Made by a program: the position numbers and the translations under genes | The notes under the pieces: generated by a model | What the model saw: only the letters and a program-made list of their open reading frames with translations | What the model was told of the DNA's origin: nothing | The model's database searches: none | NCBI GenBank assembly: GCA_049585815.1 | Contig: JBAVAR010000013.1 | Location: 1 to 47,831 of the forward strand | Length of the DNA stretch: 47,831 nucleotides | Reading direction: 5' to 3' | Origin: DATLSM01 sp049585815 | Lineage (GTDB): Bacteria > Actinomycetota > Thermoleophilia > Solirubrobacterales > 70-9 | Part shown: positions 33,369-41,604 of the stretch, piece after piece | How the letters are laid out: the number at the start of each line of letters is the position of its first letter | Position numbering within the stretch: the stretch's first letter is position 1

Positions 33369-34703
33369 CTAGCCGGGGAGGAACTCGGGAACGTCGATAC
33401 CGAGATCGCCGGAGCGCTCGCTCCGACGCCCGCGGCCGGCGTCCTTGGTGCGGCGGATGGTCGGCTCCGCGGAGCGGCGCGGGGCCGGGCCCTGGCCGTC
33501 AAAGCGGGTCGCCACCACCGTCACCCAGACCTGGTCGCCGAGCTCCTCGTCGACGTTGGCGCCGAAGATGATGTTGGCGTCGGCGTGGGCAGCCTCGCCG
33601 ACGACCTTGGCCGCCTCGCTGACCTCGACCAAGGAGAGGTCGGGCCCCCCGGTGATCGAGAGCAGGATCGCGCGGGCGCCCTCCATCGAGGTCTCAAGCA
33701 GCGGCGAGGAGATCGCTTTTTCGGCGGCGAGCATCGCCCGCCCATCGCCATGGCCCATGCCGATCCCCAAAAGCGCCCGGCCGGCATCGGACATGATCGT
33801 CCGCACATCGGCGAAATCGAGGTTGATCAGGGCAGGTAGCGTCACCAGGTCAGAGATGCCCTGCACGCCCTGGCGCAGGACGTCGTCGGCCACCTGGAAG
33901 GCCTCCACCATCGAAGTCTGCTGGTCGAGCACCTCGAGCAGGCGGTCATTGGGAACGACGATCAGCGTGTCAACCTCGGCCGCCAGCTCCTCGATCCCCT
34001 TGCCGGCCTGGTGACCGCGCCGGCTTCCCTCAAAGCTGAACGGCTTGGTCACGATCCCGACGGTCAGGGCCCCGACCTCGCGGGCAAGGCGGGCGACGAC
34101 CGGCGCGGCGCCGGTCCCGGTGCCGCCGCCAGCGCCGGCGGCGACGAAGACCATGTCCGAACCCTTCAGCAGCCGCTTGATCTTGTCCTGCTCCTCAAAG
34201 GCGGAGCGGTGACCGAGCTCGGGGTCGGCTCCGGCGCCCAGACCGCGGGTCTGCTCGTCCCCGATGTGGACGGTGATGTCGGCGACGCAGAGCTGCAGCG
34301 ACTGCAGGTCGGTATTAACCGCCATGAACTCGACCCCCGGGATGCGAGCGTCGACCATGCGGTTGACGGCATTGACACCCGCCCCGCCGACGCCCACCAC
34401 CCGGATCACCGGCTGATGGGGCTCGCCACTCCCGGGCGGCTCATAGCTTGGCTCCTCGCGTCCATAGCGTGGGGTTTCCATCACCGGATGAACCTCGCGG
34501 CGCACCGGGGGTTCCTCAGAGAAAACCCGCTTGAGCCTCTCGGGGGCGGTCTCCGGTGACTCCTGCGGGGGAGGTGGGGCGGATGGCGGGGACCCCGCTC
34601 CCGGCGCCTCGCCCTCGGCAGAGCCCGGCACCGGGCGGCCCGAGTCCTCGGGCAAATCGTCTGCGGTCGAGCGGAAGAGATCTGAGAGCGGCCCCTCGCG
34701 CAT
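33369..34703 (-). CDS. ftsZ: Cell division GTPase FtsZ with long N-terminal extension
   Basis: Tubulin-like GTPase that polymerises into the division ring. The GTP-binding half starts near residue 98 (VIRVVGVGGAGVNAVNRM); the tubulin signature is GGGTGTG (192-198); the T7 loop NLDFADVRTIMSDAG carries the catalytic Asp; and the C-terminal peptide IDVPEFLPG matches the FtsA/SepF/ZipA-binding tail. Before the GTPase core lies an unusual Pro/Glu-rich, probably disordered extension of about 97 residues (GSPPSAPPPPQESPETAPER); common FtsZ proteins have 10-30. ATG at 34703 lies 10 bp after the parA stop; ATG at 34727 would overlap it. Unlike usual dcw clusters, the upstream partner is a ParA-like ATPase. 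Confidence 0.93.
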   Translation of the reverse strand: MREGPLSDLFRSTADDLPEDSGRPVPGSAEGEAPGAGSPPSAPPPPQESPETAPERLKRVFSEEPPVRREVHPVMETPRYGREEPSYEPPGSGEPHQPVIRVVGVGGAGVNAVNRMVDARIPGVEFMAVNTDLQSLQLCVADITVHIGDEQTRGLGAGADPELGHRSAFEEQDKIKRLLKGSDMVFVAAGAGGGTGTGAAPVVARLAREVGALTVGIVTKPFSFEGSRRGHQAGKGIEELAAEVDTLIVVPNDRLLEVLDQQTSMVEAFQVADDVLRQGVQGISDLVTLPALINLDFADVRTIMSDAGRALLGIGMGHGDGRAMLAAEKAISSPLLETSMEGARAILLSITGGPDLSLVEVSEAAKVVGEAAHADANIIFGANVDEELGDQVWVTVVATRFDGQGPAPRRSAEPTIRRTKDAGRGRRSERSGDLGIDVPEFLPG

Positions 34704-34713
34704 GCTCGCCCGC

Positions 34714-35874
34714 TTACGCCGACTCATTGGCCAAGACCTCCTTCGCCAGCTCCCGGTAGTAGTTCGCGGCGCTGCTGCCCGAATCGTACTTGAGCACGCT
34801 GGAACCCTTGACCGGAGCCTCGGCAAATTTGATCGCCTTGCGGATCCGCGAGCGGAAGACGAGGTCGCCGAAGTTCTCCTCGAGGATCTCGACCGCCTCC
34901 TTGGCGTGGACGGTGCGCGAGTCGAGCATCGTCGGCAGGATGCCCTCGATCTTGACGTCCGGGTTGAGGTTCTCCTGGATCATCTTCAGCGTGTTCTGGA
35001 GCTGGACCAACCCGCGCATCGAGAGATACTCGCACTGGACGGGGACGATCACCTTATTGGCCGCGGTCAGCGCGTTGATCGTCAGCAGTCCGAGGCTGGG
35101 CGGCGTGTCGATGCAGACGAAGTCATAATCGGCGCAGACCTCCTTCAGCGCCTTTTGCAGCGTGCGCTCGCGACCGATCTTGGTGCTCATCGCAATCTCC
35201 GCCCCGGCCAGGTCAATTGAGGCCACCGCGATATCGATCTCCCGGCTGACGATGATCTCCGAGATCGGCATGTCGTTGACCAGGACGTCATAGAGGCTCT
35301 TCTCCACCTTGTCTGGATCGATCCCTTGACTCATGGTCAGGTTCCCCTGCGGATCCAGATCGACGCAGAGAACCCGGTACCCGGACTCGGCAAATGCAAC
35401 AGCGAGGTTGAGCGTCGTGGTCGTCTTGGCGACACCACCCTTCTGATTGGCAAACGCAATCACGTCGGCATGCTTCACCGGGGCCTCTACCTGGGAAGCA
35501 GCTTGATCCACCGCATCGTGGCGAGTCGGGGCGATCAGGTCCCTGGGCATGAACCGAGAGGGCTCCTCCACCTGAGGCTCCTTGACGACAGCCGAGGGTC
35601 CAGCCGGCCTCGAACCGCCACCCGCGCCCGCCCGGGTGGTCAATGAGTGATGCTCTGGGCCCCGGACGTCTGCGGCGGGAGCAACGGGGGGCCGATCGAT
35701 ACTTGCAGCGGAAGTCTTACTCGCCTCAGGGAGCACCGACTTTTGATTTGAAGCCTCGCTTGGCGCCGGGCGCTCCGGCACGGCCTCTTCCATCCGCTCC
35801 AGCTCCTCGAAGATCGGATGCGGCTCTTCCACCGTGGCGGGCTTGTTCTTGGTCTTGCGGCTGAGGAATCCCAT
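34714..35874 (-). CDS. ParA/Soj-like ATPase with long N-terminal extension
   Basis: Deviant Walker-A ATPase of about 386 residues. Residues 136-386 are the ParA domain: FANQKGGVAKTTTTLNLA (signature lysine present; Ala where Gly is usual), VLCVDLDPQGNLTMSQG and IDTPPSLGLLTINAL. The first 135 residues are low-complexity, rich in Pro, Glu, Ala and Ser, starting MGFLSRKTKNKP. The start is uncertain: ATG at 35874 or ATG at 35892. No parB or parS is seen here. The adjacent ftsZ, also with a disordered N-terminus, suggests a role in placing the division site, as MinD or MipZ do, rather than plasmid partition; that is inference. Confidence 0.9.
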   Translation of the reverse strand: MGFLSRKTKNKPATVEEPHPIFEELERMEEAVPERPAPSEASNQKSVLPEASKTSAASIDRPPVAPAADVRGPEHHSLTTRAGAGGGSRPAGPSAVVKEPQVEEPSRFMPRDLIAPTRHDAVDQAASQVEAPVKHADVIAFANQKGGVAKTTTTLNLAVAFAESGYRVLCVDLDPQGNLTMSQGIDPDKVEKSLYDVLVNDMPISEIIVSREIDIAVASIDLAGAEIAMSTKIGRERTLQKALKEVCADYDFVCIDTPPSLGLLTINALTAANKVIVPVQCEYLSMRGLVQLQNTLKMIQENLNPDVKIEGILPTMLDSRTVHAKEAVEILEENFGDLVFRSRIRKAIKFAEAPVKGSSVLKYDSGSSAANYYRELAKEVLANESA

Positions 35875-35903
35875 TGACGCGGGTATTCGCATGGGCGCCG
35901 GCT

Positions 35904-35923
35904 TTTCCTGCCATGGCGGGAAA
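35904..35923. promoter_or_regulatory. 20-bp palindrome between parA-ftsZ and the BagAB-like pair
   Basis: TTTCCTGCCA-TGGCGGGAAA is an inverted repeat with no spacer in which nine of ten base pairs match; the exception (T35909/G35918) would be a wobble pair. It lies 11-29 bp upstream of the possible parA starts and 25 bp upstream of the BagA-like start, so it could be an operator controlling both directions. No regulator is known for it. Confidence 0.5.
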
Positions 35924-35948
35924 TTGCTAGGAATTGCCCGACCCCCCA

Positions 35949-36869
35949 ATGCCAGAGCTACTCGACAAGAGGCTTGTCTTCGTCACCGGTAAGGGAGGCG
36001 TCGGTAAGACGACGGTCGCGGTCGCGCTCGGAATGCGCGCCGCTGGGGAGGGGAAGCGGACGATCGTCTGCGAGGTGGCCTCCCAAGAGAACGCCTCGCG
36101 GATCTTCGACCACGCCGAGGTCGGCTTCCACGAGGTCGAGATGGATGAGAACCTCTGGTCGATCTCGATCGACCCCGATGAGTCGATGCGCGAGTACGTG
36201 CTGCTCCAACTCAAGGTTCGGGCGATGCGCGACCTGCTCTTTCGCAGCCGCATCTTCAGCTACCTCGCCGCCGCCACCCCGGGACTGAAGGAGTTGGTGA
36301 CGATCGGCAAGATCTGGGAGCTTGCCCAACTCGACCGCAAGGTGAAGAGCGGGCGCAAATATGACCTGGTGATCGTCGACGCACCTGCCACCGGCCACGG
36401 GATCGGCTTTCTGCAAACTCCGCGCACATTCGCCGCGATCGCCCGGGTTGGACCGATCCACTCCCAAGCGCAGCGGCTCGACAGCTTTATCACCGACCAA
36501 GAGCAGACCGGCGTCGCGATCGTCGCCCTCCCGGAGGAGATGCCGGTCAACGAGTCCGCCGCCCTGGAGCACGACCTGCGCGAGGAGGTCGGCGTCGCCG
36601 TCGACCGCATTTACATGAACGGGCTCTACCCCGAGCGCTTCTCACGCGCTGAGGCCGAGCAACTCGCCGAGCTGGCCGCGACGGAGAATGGCGCCGTGCG
36701 CGCGGCCGCCCGCGCGGCCCTCTCCGAGCACGGTCGCGCCCGCTCCCAGCGCGCCCAGCTGGCCCGGCTGAGGCGACGGGTCAGGACGCCGGTCAAGAGC
36801 CTTCCCTTCCTCTTTGAGCCCGACCTGGGACCCGAGGCGGCGCGAGCACTCGCGGGAAAACTCGGCTGA
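35949..36869 (+). CDS. ArsA/Get3-like ATPase, first of a pair (BagA-like)
   Basis: ATPase of the anion-transporting/Get3 family, 306 residues. The N-terminal P-loop is intact (FVTGKGGVGKTTVAVALG, GKGGVGKT at 14-21); VIVDAPATGHGIGFLQTP is the switch II region. It lacks the second half found in ArsA and has no CxxC zinc pair of eukaryotic Get3. It pairs with the next gene, whose start shares one base with this stop (TGATG). The arrangement matches mycobacterial Rv3679-Rv3680 (BagA-BagB), a heteromeric pair linked to stress tolerance. The start is ATG at 35949; TTG at 35934 is possible. Confidence 0.9.
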   Translation: MPELLDKRLVFVTGKGGVGKTTVAVALGMRAAGEGKRTIVCEVASQENASRIFDHAEVGFHEVEMDENLWSISIDPDESMREYVLLQLKVRAMRDLLFRSRIFSYLAAATPGLKELVTIGKIWELAQLDRKVKSGRKYDLVIVDAPATGHGIGFLQTPRTFAAIARVGPIHSQAQRLDSFITDQEQTGVAIVALPEEMPVNESAALEHDLREEVGVAVDRIYMNGLYPERFSRAEAEQLAELAATENGAVRAAARAALSEHGRARSQRAQLARLRRRVRTPVKSLPFLFEPDLGPEAARALAGKLG

Positions 36870-38020
36870 TGCCCTCGGTCGGCGACATTCTCGAGGGCAA
36901 GGGAATCTGTATCTGCGCCGGCTCTGGCGGGGTCGGCAAGACGACAACCTCGGCTGCGATCGCGACCGGGATGGCGGCGCGCGGGTTGAAGGTCTGCGTG
37001 CTGACGATCGACCCGGCGAAGCGGCTCGCCGACTCGCTCGGGCTGAGGGAGCTGGGCAATGAGGCGAGGCGAGTCGACCCAAAGCTCTTCGCAGCGCAGG
37101 GAATCGAGATGGAGGGCGAGCTGTGGGCGATGATGCTCGACGCCAAGGCGACCTTCGATGAGCTCATCGCCCGCCAGGCACCCGATGAGGACTCGCGCGA
37201 CCGGGTCCTCGAAAATCGCATCTATCAGCAGATCTCCAATGCGCTTGCCGGATCGCAGGAGTACATGGCGATGGAGAAGCTGTTTGAGCTGCACACCGAG
37301 GGCCGCTTCGATCTGCTCGTTCTCGACACGCCGCCGACCCGCAACGCGCTCGATTTCCTCGACGCACCCCGCCGCCTCACCCAGTTCATCGAAGGGCGCT
37401 CGCTGCGGGTCTTCATGCGGCCGACCGGGCTGGCGGCGCGAGTTGCGGGACGCAGTGCCTCGGTCATGCTGAGCGTCTTCAAGCGGATCGTCGGCTTTGA
37501 CCTGATCGCCGACCTCGCCGAGTTCTTCAACGCATTCAGCGGCATGGTCGACGGCTTTCAGGCCAGGGCCAAGCGGGTCAACGGCCTGCTCGCCGACCGT
37601 CGCACCTGCTTTCTGGTCGTCTGCGGGCCCCAGGGGGAGCCGATCAGCGAAGCCGTCTACTTCCACCGCAAGCTGATCGAGGCGAAGCTGCCCTTCGGCG
37701 GGGTCATCGTCAACAAGGTCCACTACCCAGCGGAGCGATTGCGCGGTGACGGCACCGACGTCGAGGGGGCGCTCGCCGCCAGGCTCGGCGCGGGAGACCT
37801 TGCGCAGCGGGTGGCGGAGAACTTCGCCAACTACCAGGCGCTGGCCGAGCGCGACGCGCGCAACATCGAGCGACTTGCGGCCGAGCTGCGAAGCAAGGGG
37901 GTGATCCGCGTCCCCCACCTTGACGAGGATGTCCACGACCTCGCCGGACTGGCCGAGATCAACCGCTACCTGTTCGCGACCGGCAAGGAGAGGGAAGCGA
38001 TTGCCGCGGGCCGCGCCTAG
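36869..38020 (+). CDS. ArsA/Get3-like ATPase, second of a pair (BagB-like)
   Basis: 383-residue partner of the preceding ATPase. Its P-loop is CAGSGGVGKTTTSAAIA (GSGGVGKT, 18-25): the first, signature lysine of the deviant Walker A is replaced by serine, as in many actinobacterial second members. LTIDPAKRLADSLG and LVLDTPPTRNALDFLDAP (switch II) follow, and a hydrophobic region around 190-225 (RSASVMLSVFKRIVGFDLIA) may hold a groove for hydrophobic segments. Its ATG shares a base with the preceding stop, so co-translation and hetero-oligomer formation are likely. It ends with a CTAG shared with the convergent unknown gene. Confidence 0.92.
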   Translation: MPSVGDILEGKGICICAGSGGVGKTTTSAAIATGMAARGLKVCVLTIDPAKRLADSLGLRELGNEARRVDPKLFAAQGIEMEGELWAMMLDAKATFDELIARQAPDEDSRDRVLENRIYQQISNALAGSQEYMAMEKLFELHTEGRFDLLVLDTPPTRNALDFLDAPRRLTQFIEGRSLRVFMRPTGLAARVAGRSASVMLSVFKRIVGFDLIADLAEFFNAFSGMVDGFQARAKRVNGLLADRRTCFLVVCGPQGEPISEAVYFHRKLIEAKLPFGGVIVNKVHYPAERLRGDGTDVEGALAARLGAGDLAQRVAENFANYQALAERDARNIERLAAELRSKGVIRVPHLDEDVHDLAGLAEINRYLFATGKEREAIAAGRA

Positions 38021-39624
38021 CCGGCGCGGCGAGAGTGGGAGTAGTGGTCATATTCGAGCTCGCCGACCTCCCACTCGGAGTCCGGGACCGGGAAGAGGTG
38101 GCGGACGCGGGGACTGTCCACCCGCTCGCGGTGGGCGAGGTCGGTCTCGACCGCCTGGAAGTCCAGCGTGCTGTGCTCGACCTCAACCTCATCAAGCCAT
38201 GCGGTGGCGGTGATCCGAATCTCGTCTTCCTCGGGAATCGGCTCCATGATGCGAGTCTCGGGCTCCATGTACTCCTCCTCGGCTGGGATGGGCGATTGCA
38301 GGGGTTGGACGGCCTCCTCGGGGGCAGCGATCGGCTCGGGCTCAGGCTCAGAGGGGGCCTCCTGTGCGGCGACCGCGATCTCGGCATCCCCGGCTTCCAG
38401 ACCGGTGGCGATCAGGGTCTCATCGGCGGCGGTGCTGATATCCGTCCCCAGGGCGCCCAGAGCGGCTTCGCGGAGCAGGCGCCGGGCGCCTTCCTCGGTC
38501 CAACTCGCCAGCTCCAGCGCCCGCTCGGTACTGGCGCCATTCATCAGCGAACGCTCCAACTCAAGAGCATGCTCCATCCGCTCGCGGGCCTCGATCCGAT
38601 CAAGCGACTGATCGGCGATCAGAGCCGCGGCACGCATCGGCAGGGTGGCGCCGACTGGTCCCTGGCCCTCCAGCACCGCACGCAGGGCCAGCAGGTGGTC
38701 GCTGAGGCCCTCCAGCGCGGTCTCCCGCGCACAGCCCATCTCAAAGCGCGCCACCGCCCAGGCGAGCGCCTCATCGGGGTCCGGGCGCGCCTCCAGGGAA
38801 ATCGCCAACTCGGCCAACTCGCCGACCTCATCCTCGCTCAATCTGTAGCCGCCGGGACGGGTCGGGGGGGCGCCGGTGGCAACGCGGCGCCACTTTCCCT
38901 CGCCGGTTGGGGCAAAGGCATAGGGACCGAGCCCGACGCCGCCACCCTTGAAGAGGCGCATGACGCTGATCAGCTCGCGCAGCTGGTGAACGGCCTCCTC
39001 GACCCCGCCTGCTTCACCGCTCTGCTCAGCCAGGGCGAGGAACTGCGGCTCCCAGGCGGCGCGACCCATGCCCTCGCTGCGCATTGCCTCGATCGGAGCC
39101 TCGATCCCATCGGCGCGAACGATCCGCACCCCGTGGGGGAGCTGCAGGCGGGCACGGGTCATCCGCAACCCGACGATCGGGGCGATCAGAACCTCGGCCC
39201 GATCGGCGTCGAGGACCTCGGCGCCAAGCACCGAAAGGGCTCCGTCGAGGCGCTCGCGGTCAAGTGAGAACTCGGTGCAGCCCTCCCAAAGAGAGGCGAT
39301 GAAGATCGCCAGCATCCGCGCCGAGCGCTCGGCGGGCTCGGCCGGAACAAGCTCACCGCGCTCCTCGAGGTAGGGCGCCGCGACCCCAGCCTCCTCGACC
39401 GCATCGCAGGCGGGGCCGAAAGCGGGCAGCGATCGCAGCTCGCGCTCACGCTCGAGCACGTAGCGAGAAGTGAGCGGCAGGTAGCGATAAAAGGGCGACT
39501 CCGGTCCGGCGTCTTCGGCGACGTCAAAGGGAATCTGATCGCCGCCGGCGATCATCGCGCTGAAGCGCGTGGCGGCCTCCAGGGCCAGCCGCTTGAGAGC
39601 CTCATCGAGAAGGAAATCGCCCAC
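38017..39624 (-). CDS. Uncharacterised 535-residue protein
   Basis: I do not recognise this protein as a named family. Codon use is typical of the window, supporting a real gene. Residues 1-370 look globular and mainly helical; 305-350 (ARFEMGCARETALEGLSDHLLALRAVLEG in two parts, then LPMRAAALI) vaguely recall the Apea/HEPN-type helical repeat, a weak resemblance only. From about 425 to 480 it is acidic, Pro/Glu-rich (PSEPEPEPIAAPEEA, PIPEEDEIR) and probably disordered, ending in a Tyr/His/Arg tail. There is no signal peptide or membrane segment. The start is GTG at 39624. It converges with the BagB-like gene, sharing CTAG. Confidence 0.8.
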   Translation of the reverse strand: MGDFLLDEALKRLALEAATRFSAMIAGGDQIPFDVAEDAGPESPFYRYLPLTSRYVLERERELRSLPAFGPACDAVEEAGVAAPYLEERGELVPAEPAERSARMLAIFIASLWEGCTEFSLDRERLDGALSVLGAEVLDADRAEVLIAPIVGLRMTRARLQLPHGVRIVRADGIEAPIEAMRSEGMGRAAWEPQFLALAEQSGEAGGVEEAVHQLRELISVMRLFKGGGVGLGPYAFAPTGEGKWRRVATGAPPTRPGGYRLSEDEVGELAELAISLEARPDPDEALAWAVARFEMGCARETALEGLSDHLLALRAVLEGQGPVGATLPMRAAALIADQSLDRIEARERMEHALELERSLMNGASTERALELASWTEEGARRLLREAALGALGTDISTAADETLIATGLEAGDAEIAVAAQEAPSEPEPEPIAAPEEAVQPLQSPIPAEEEYMEPETRIMEPIPEEDEIRITATAWLDEVEVEHSTLDFQAVETDLAHRERVDSPRVRHLFPVPDSEWEVGELEYDHYSHSRRAG

Positions 39625-39715
39625 GGCCCAAGGCTTCCGCGGGCCCGAGAGCGCTCCTGCGCCTGCACGGCGCCTTGCAAGTTACGGGCTACCAAAGCCG
39701 CCCCCTCCGCAGACT

Positions 39716-39737
39716 CCGCCCCGCTGATCAGGGGCGG
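39716..39737 (-). terminator. GC-rich hairpin after the second HxlR gene
   Basis: CCGCCCC-(8 nt)-GGGGCGG, a perfect 7-bp stem, lies 19-40 nt past the HxlR stop in the gap before the unknown gene. No T tract follows, so it is a terminator only if tail-less hairpins work here; it may instead be an mRNA-stability structure. Confidence 0.35.
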
Positions 39738-39755
39738 GCGATCGGCGGAGCCAGC

Positions 39756-40121
39756 TCAGACGATGGCGGCTGCGGCGGCGTCCTCGGCCAAAAGCCAGCG
39801 CGTCCCGTAGGTGCGCATGTCCTCGATCAGCGGCACCAGCGCTTCCCCCTTCTCGGTCAGCGCGTACTCGACCCTGGGAGGGACCTCGGGGAAGGTGTGG
39901 CGCTCAACGATCCCCTCCTCTTCCAGCGCCCGCAGCCGCAGCGATAGCGTGCGGGGACTGATCCCCTCCAGCGATCGCTCCAGCTCGCAGAAGCGGCTGC
40001 TGCCGGCGGCGAGGTCGCGGATCAACAGCAGGGTCCACTTGCCACAGACCACTTCGGCGGTGCGGCAGACGGGGCATCGGGAGTTGCTCAGAGCGCTCAT
40101 GCGAAGAGAGGCGCGGTTCAT
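39756..40121 (-). CDS. HxlR-family winged-helix regulator (second)
   Basis: Compact transcription factor of 121 residues. The HxlR core covers CPVCRTAEVVCGKWTLLLIR, FCELERSLEGISPRTLSLRL (recognition helix) and YALTEKGEAL (wing). Three cysteines at the front (CPVC and VVC) resemble thiol-sensing HxlR members such as YodB/HypR, so redox control is possible. ATG at 40121 has GAGG just upstream; ATG at 40100 has none. Unlike the regulator at 19.3 kb it lacks a C-terminal extension. It is divergent from the prepilin genes across a region with two operator-like palindromes, so autoregulation and control of pilus genes are inferred. Confidence 0.9.
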   Translation of the reverse strand: MNRASLRMSALSNSRCPVCRTAEVVCGKWTLLLIRDLAAGSSRFCELERSLEGISPRTLSLRLRALEEEGIVERHTFPEVPPRVEYALTEKGEALVPLIEDMRTYGTRWLLAEDAAAAAIV

Positions 40122-40128
40122 CGGCCTC

Positions 40129-40168
40129 GCTTCAGCAAGTGTAGCGACAAAGCTTCATTTACTGAAGC
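40129..40168. promoter_or_regulatory. Tandem HxlR-type operators between regulator and pilus genes
   Basis: Two copies of GCTTCA-N5-TGAAGC: 40152-40168 is perfect (spacer TTTAC) and 40129-40145 has one mismatch (TGTAGC). Their centres are 23 bp apart, about two helical turns. The architecture (short arms, 5-nt spacer, two copies) matches the sites before the other HxlR gene, but with a different arm sequence. Confidence 0.6.
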
Positions 40169-40248
40169 AATGGACAAAGCGCGTCGCGATCGCGTTTGCG
40201 CCATCACGAGGGCTAAAGCCCGACCGCAACAATTCCGATGGAGTACTC
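40169..40248 (+). other. Leader of the prepilin operon
   Basis: Eighty bases between the operators and the first prepilin gene. GATGGAG (40237-40243) gives it a ribosome-binding site. I do not see a confident -10/-35 pair, and the reading frames through it are non-coding. Confidence 0.4.
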
Positions 40249-41604
40249 ATGACGCTGGCAAGAGGGCGATCGAGACCGCCTGGCGAGGGCGGCTTCGTTT
40301 TGGTCGAAGTCCTGATCAGCGCGGTGATCGTCCTCCTGATCTCCGGCGCGGTCTTCGGTCTGCTCACGGCAACCGGCCATGCCTCCGCCGAAGAGCGCCA
40401 CCGCTCCGAGGCCTACGCACTAGCCCAGGAAGATCAGGCGCGCCTGCGCTCGCTGCGCGTTCCGACCCTCAACAAGTTGAGCCAGACAAAGACGGTGACG
40501 CTCAACGGCACCACTTTCACAATCGAATCTGCGGGTGTCTTCGTCAACGACAAGACCGGTATCTCCTCCTGCGGCAAAGAAAGCTCTTCGGCTGATTACG
40601 TCAAGATCACCTCCAAGGTCAGCTGGCCCAGCACCGGAACCCACGAACCGGTGACGTTTGCCAGCATCGTCACGCCGCCGACCGGCTCACTTGACCCGAG
40701 CCATGGCACCCTGACGATCTTCGCGGCCAACGCAAAAGAAGAACCGCTTGCCGGTATAGGTCTGACTGGAACCGGCGCCGGCACCTTCAGCGGCACCACC
40801 AACGCAGAAGGGTGCGCGATGTTTCCCGATCAACCTTCGGGCAATTACACGCTGACGCCATCGGGCGTCGCCGGCGGGCTGGTGGACGTAAACGGAAACA
40901 CCCCCGGTCCAATGACGGTCGGCGTCGTCGCCGCCAGCACCTCAACCGTTCAGCTGCTCTATGACCAACCGGGATCAATTCTGACCGAATTCAAGACCCT
41001 CTTTAAGGGCAAAGTCAAACCCGAAGCGACTAAGGCCGACTCGATCATCGTCTTCAACAGCGGGATGACGACGGCGAAGTCGTTCGGGACCGTCGGTACC
41101 CCGAAATCAGCTATCACCGCAACCTCCCTCTTCCCCTTCACTTCCAAAGACACCGTTTATGCAGGGTCATGCGAAGGCGATAATCCGAATCCTGAAAGTC
41201 TGACCAATCCGCCAGGCGCCGCGGCGATGGCAAGCGTTCTCGTTCCAGCCAATGGGAGCACGACAGCGACGCTGCAACTCCCGCCGCTATATCTGACCGT
41301 AAAAAACGGCGAAACAAGCACAGCAATCAGCGGAGCTGAAGTCGCAATCACCGACCTCAAATGCACGACACCAAAAGTCAGGCGAGCCTATACCACCAAC
41401 TCCTCAGGCGAACTGTCCGAACCCGGGCTTCCCTGGAGCAAATACACCGTTTGTGCGTCTGCACCGATCACGACTGAAATCAAAAAAAATAAATTTGAAA
41501 CGGTCACTCGCCGGGCAGAAAGCACAGCCACAGTTGAAAACATCAACGGTACGACTGTCGAACTGCCCATAAAATCAACCTCGACTGCGGGGACCTGCCC
41601 GTGA
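40249..41604 (+). CDS. Prepilin-like protein with Cna-B-like repeats
   Basis: Type IV pilin-like secreted protein of 451 residues. A short basic leader ends GEGG (cleavage after G15), then FVLVEVLISAVIVLLISGAV, a class III-type hydrophobic stem with the assembly glutamate at +5. After about 130 residues of Thr/Ser-rich sequence come two modules recalling Cna-B/carboxypeptidase-regulatory folds (GIGLTGTGAGTFSGTTNAEG, and AEVAITDLKCTTPKV with NSSGELSEPGLPWSKYTVCA), likely for surface adhesion. Its third codon positions are visibly A-richer (GAA, AAA, GCA) than in its neighbours. The start is ATG with GATGGAG upstream. GTGA overlaps the next gene. Probably a minor pilin (PilV-like). Confidence 0.82.
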   Translation: MTLARGRSRPPGEGGFVLVEVLISAVIVLLISGAVFGLLTATGHASAEERHRSEAYALAQEDQARLRSLRVPTLNKLSQTKTVTLNGTTFTIESAGVFVNDKTGISSCGKESSSADYVKITSKVSWPSTGTHEPVTFASIVTPPTGSLDPSHGTLTIFAANAKEEPLAGIGLTGTGAGTFSGTTNAEGCAMFPDQPSGNYTLTPSGVAGGLVDVNGNTPGPMTVGVVAASTSTVQLLYDQPGSILTEFKTLFKGKVKPEATKADSIIVFNSGMTTAKSFGTVGTPKSAITATSLFPFTSKDTVYAGSCEGDNPNPESLTNPPGAAAMASVLVPANGSTTATLQLPPLYLTVKNGETSTAISGAEVAITDLKCTTPKVRRAYTTNSSGELSEPGLPWSKYTVCASAPITTEIKKNKFETVTRRAESTATVENINGTTVELPIKSTSTAGTCP

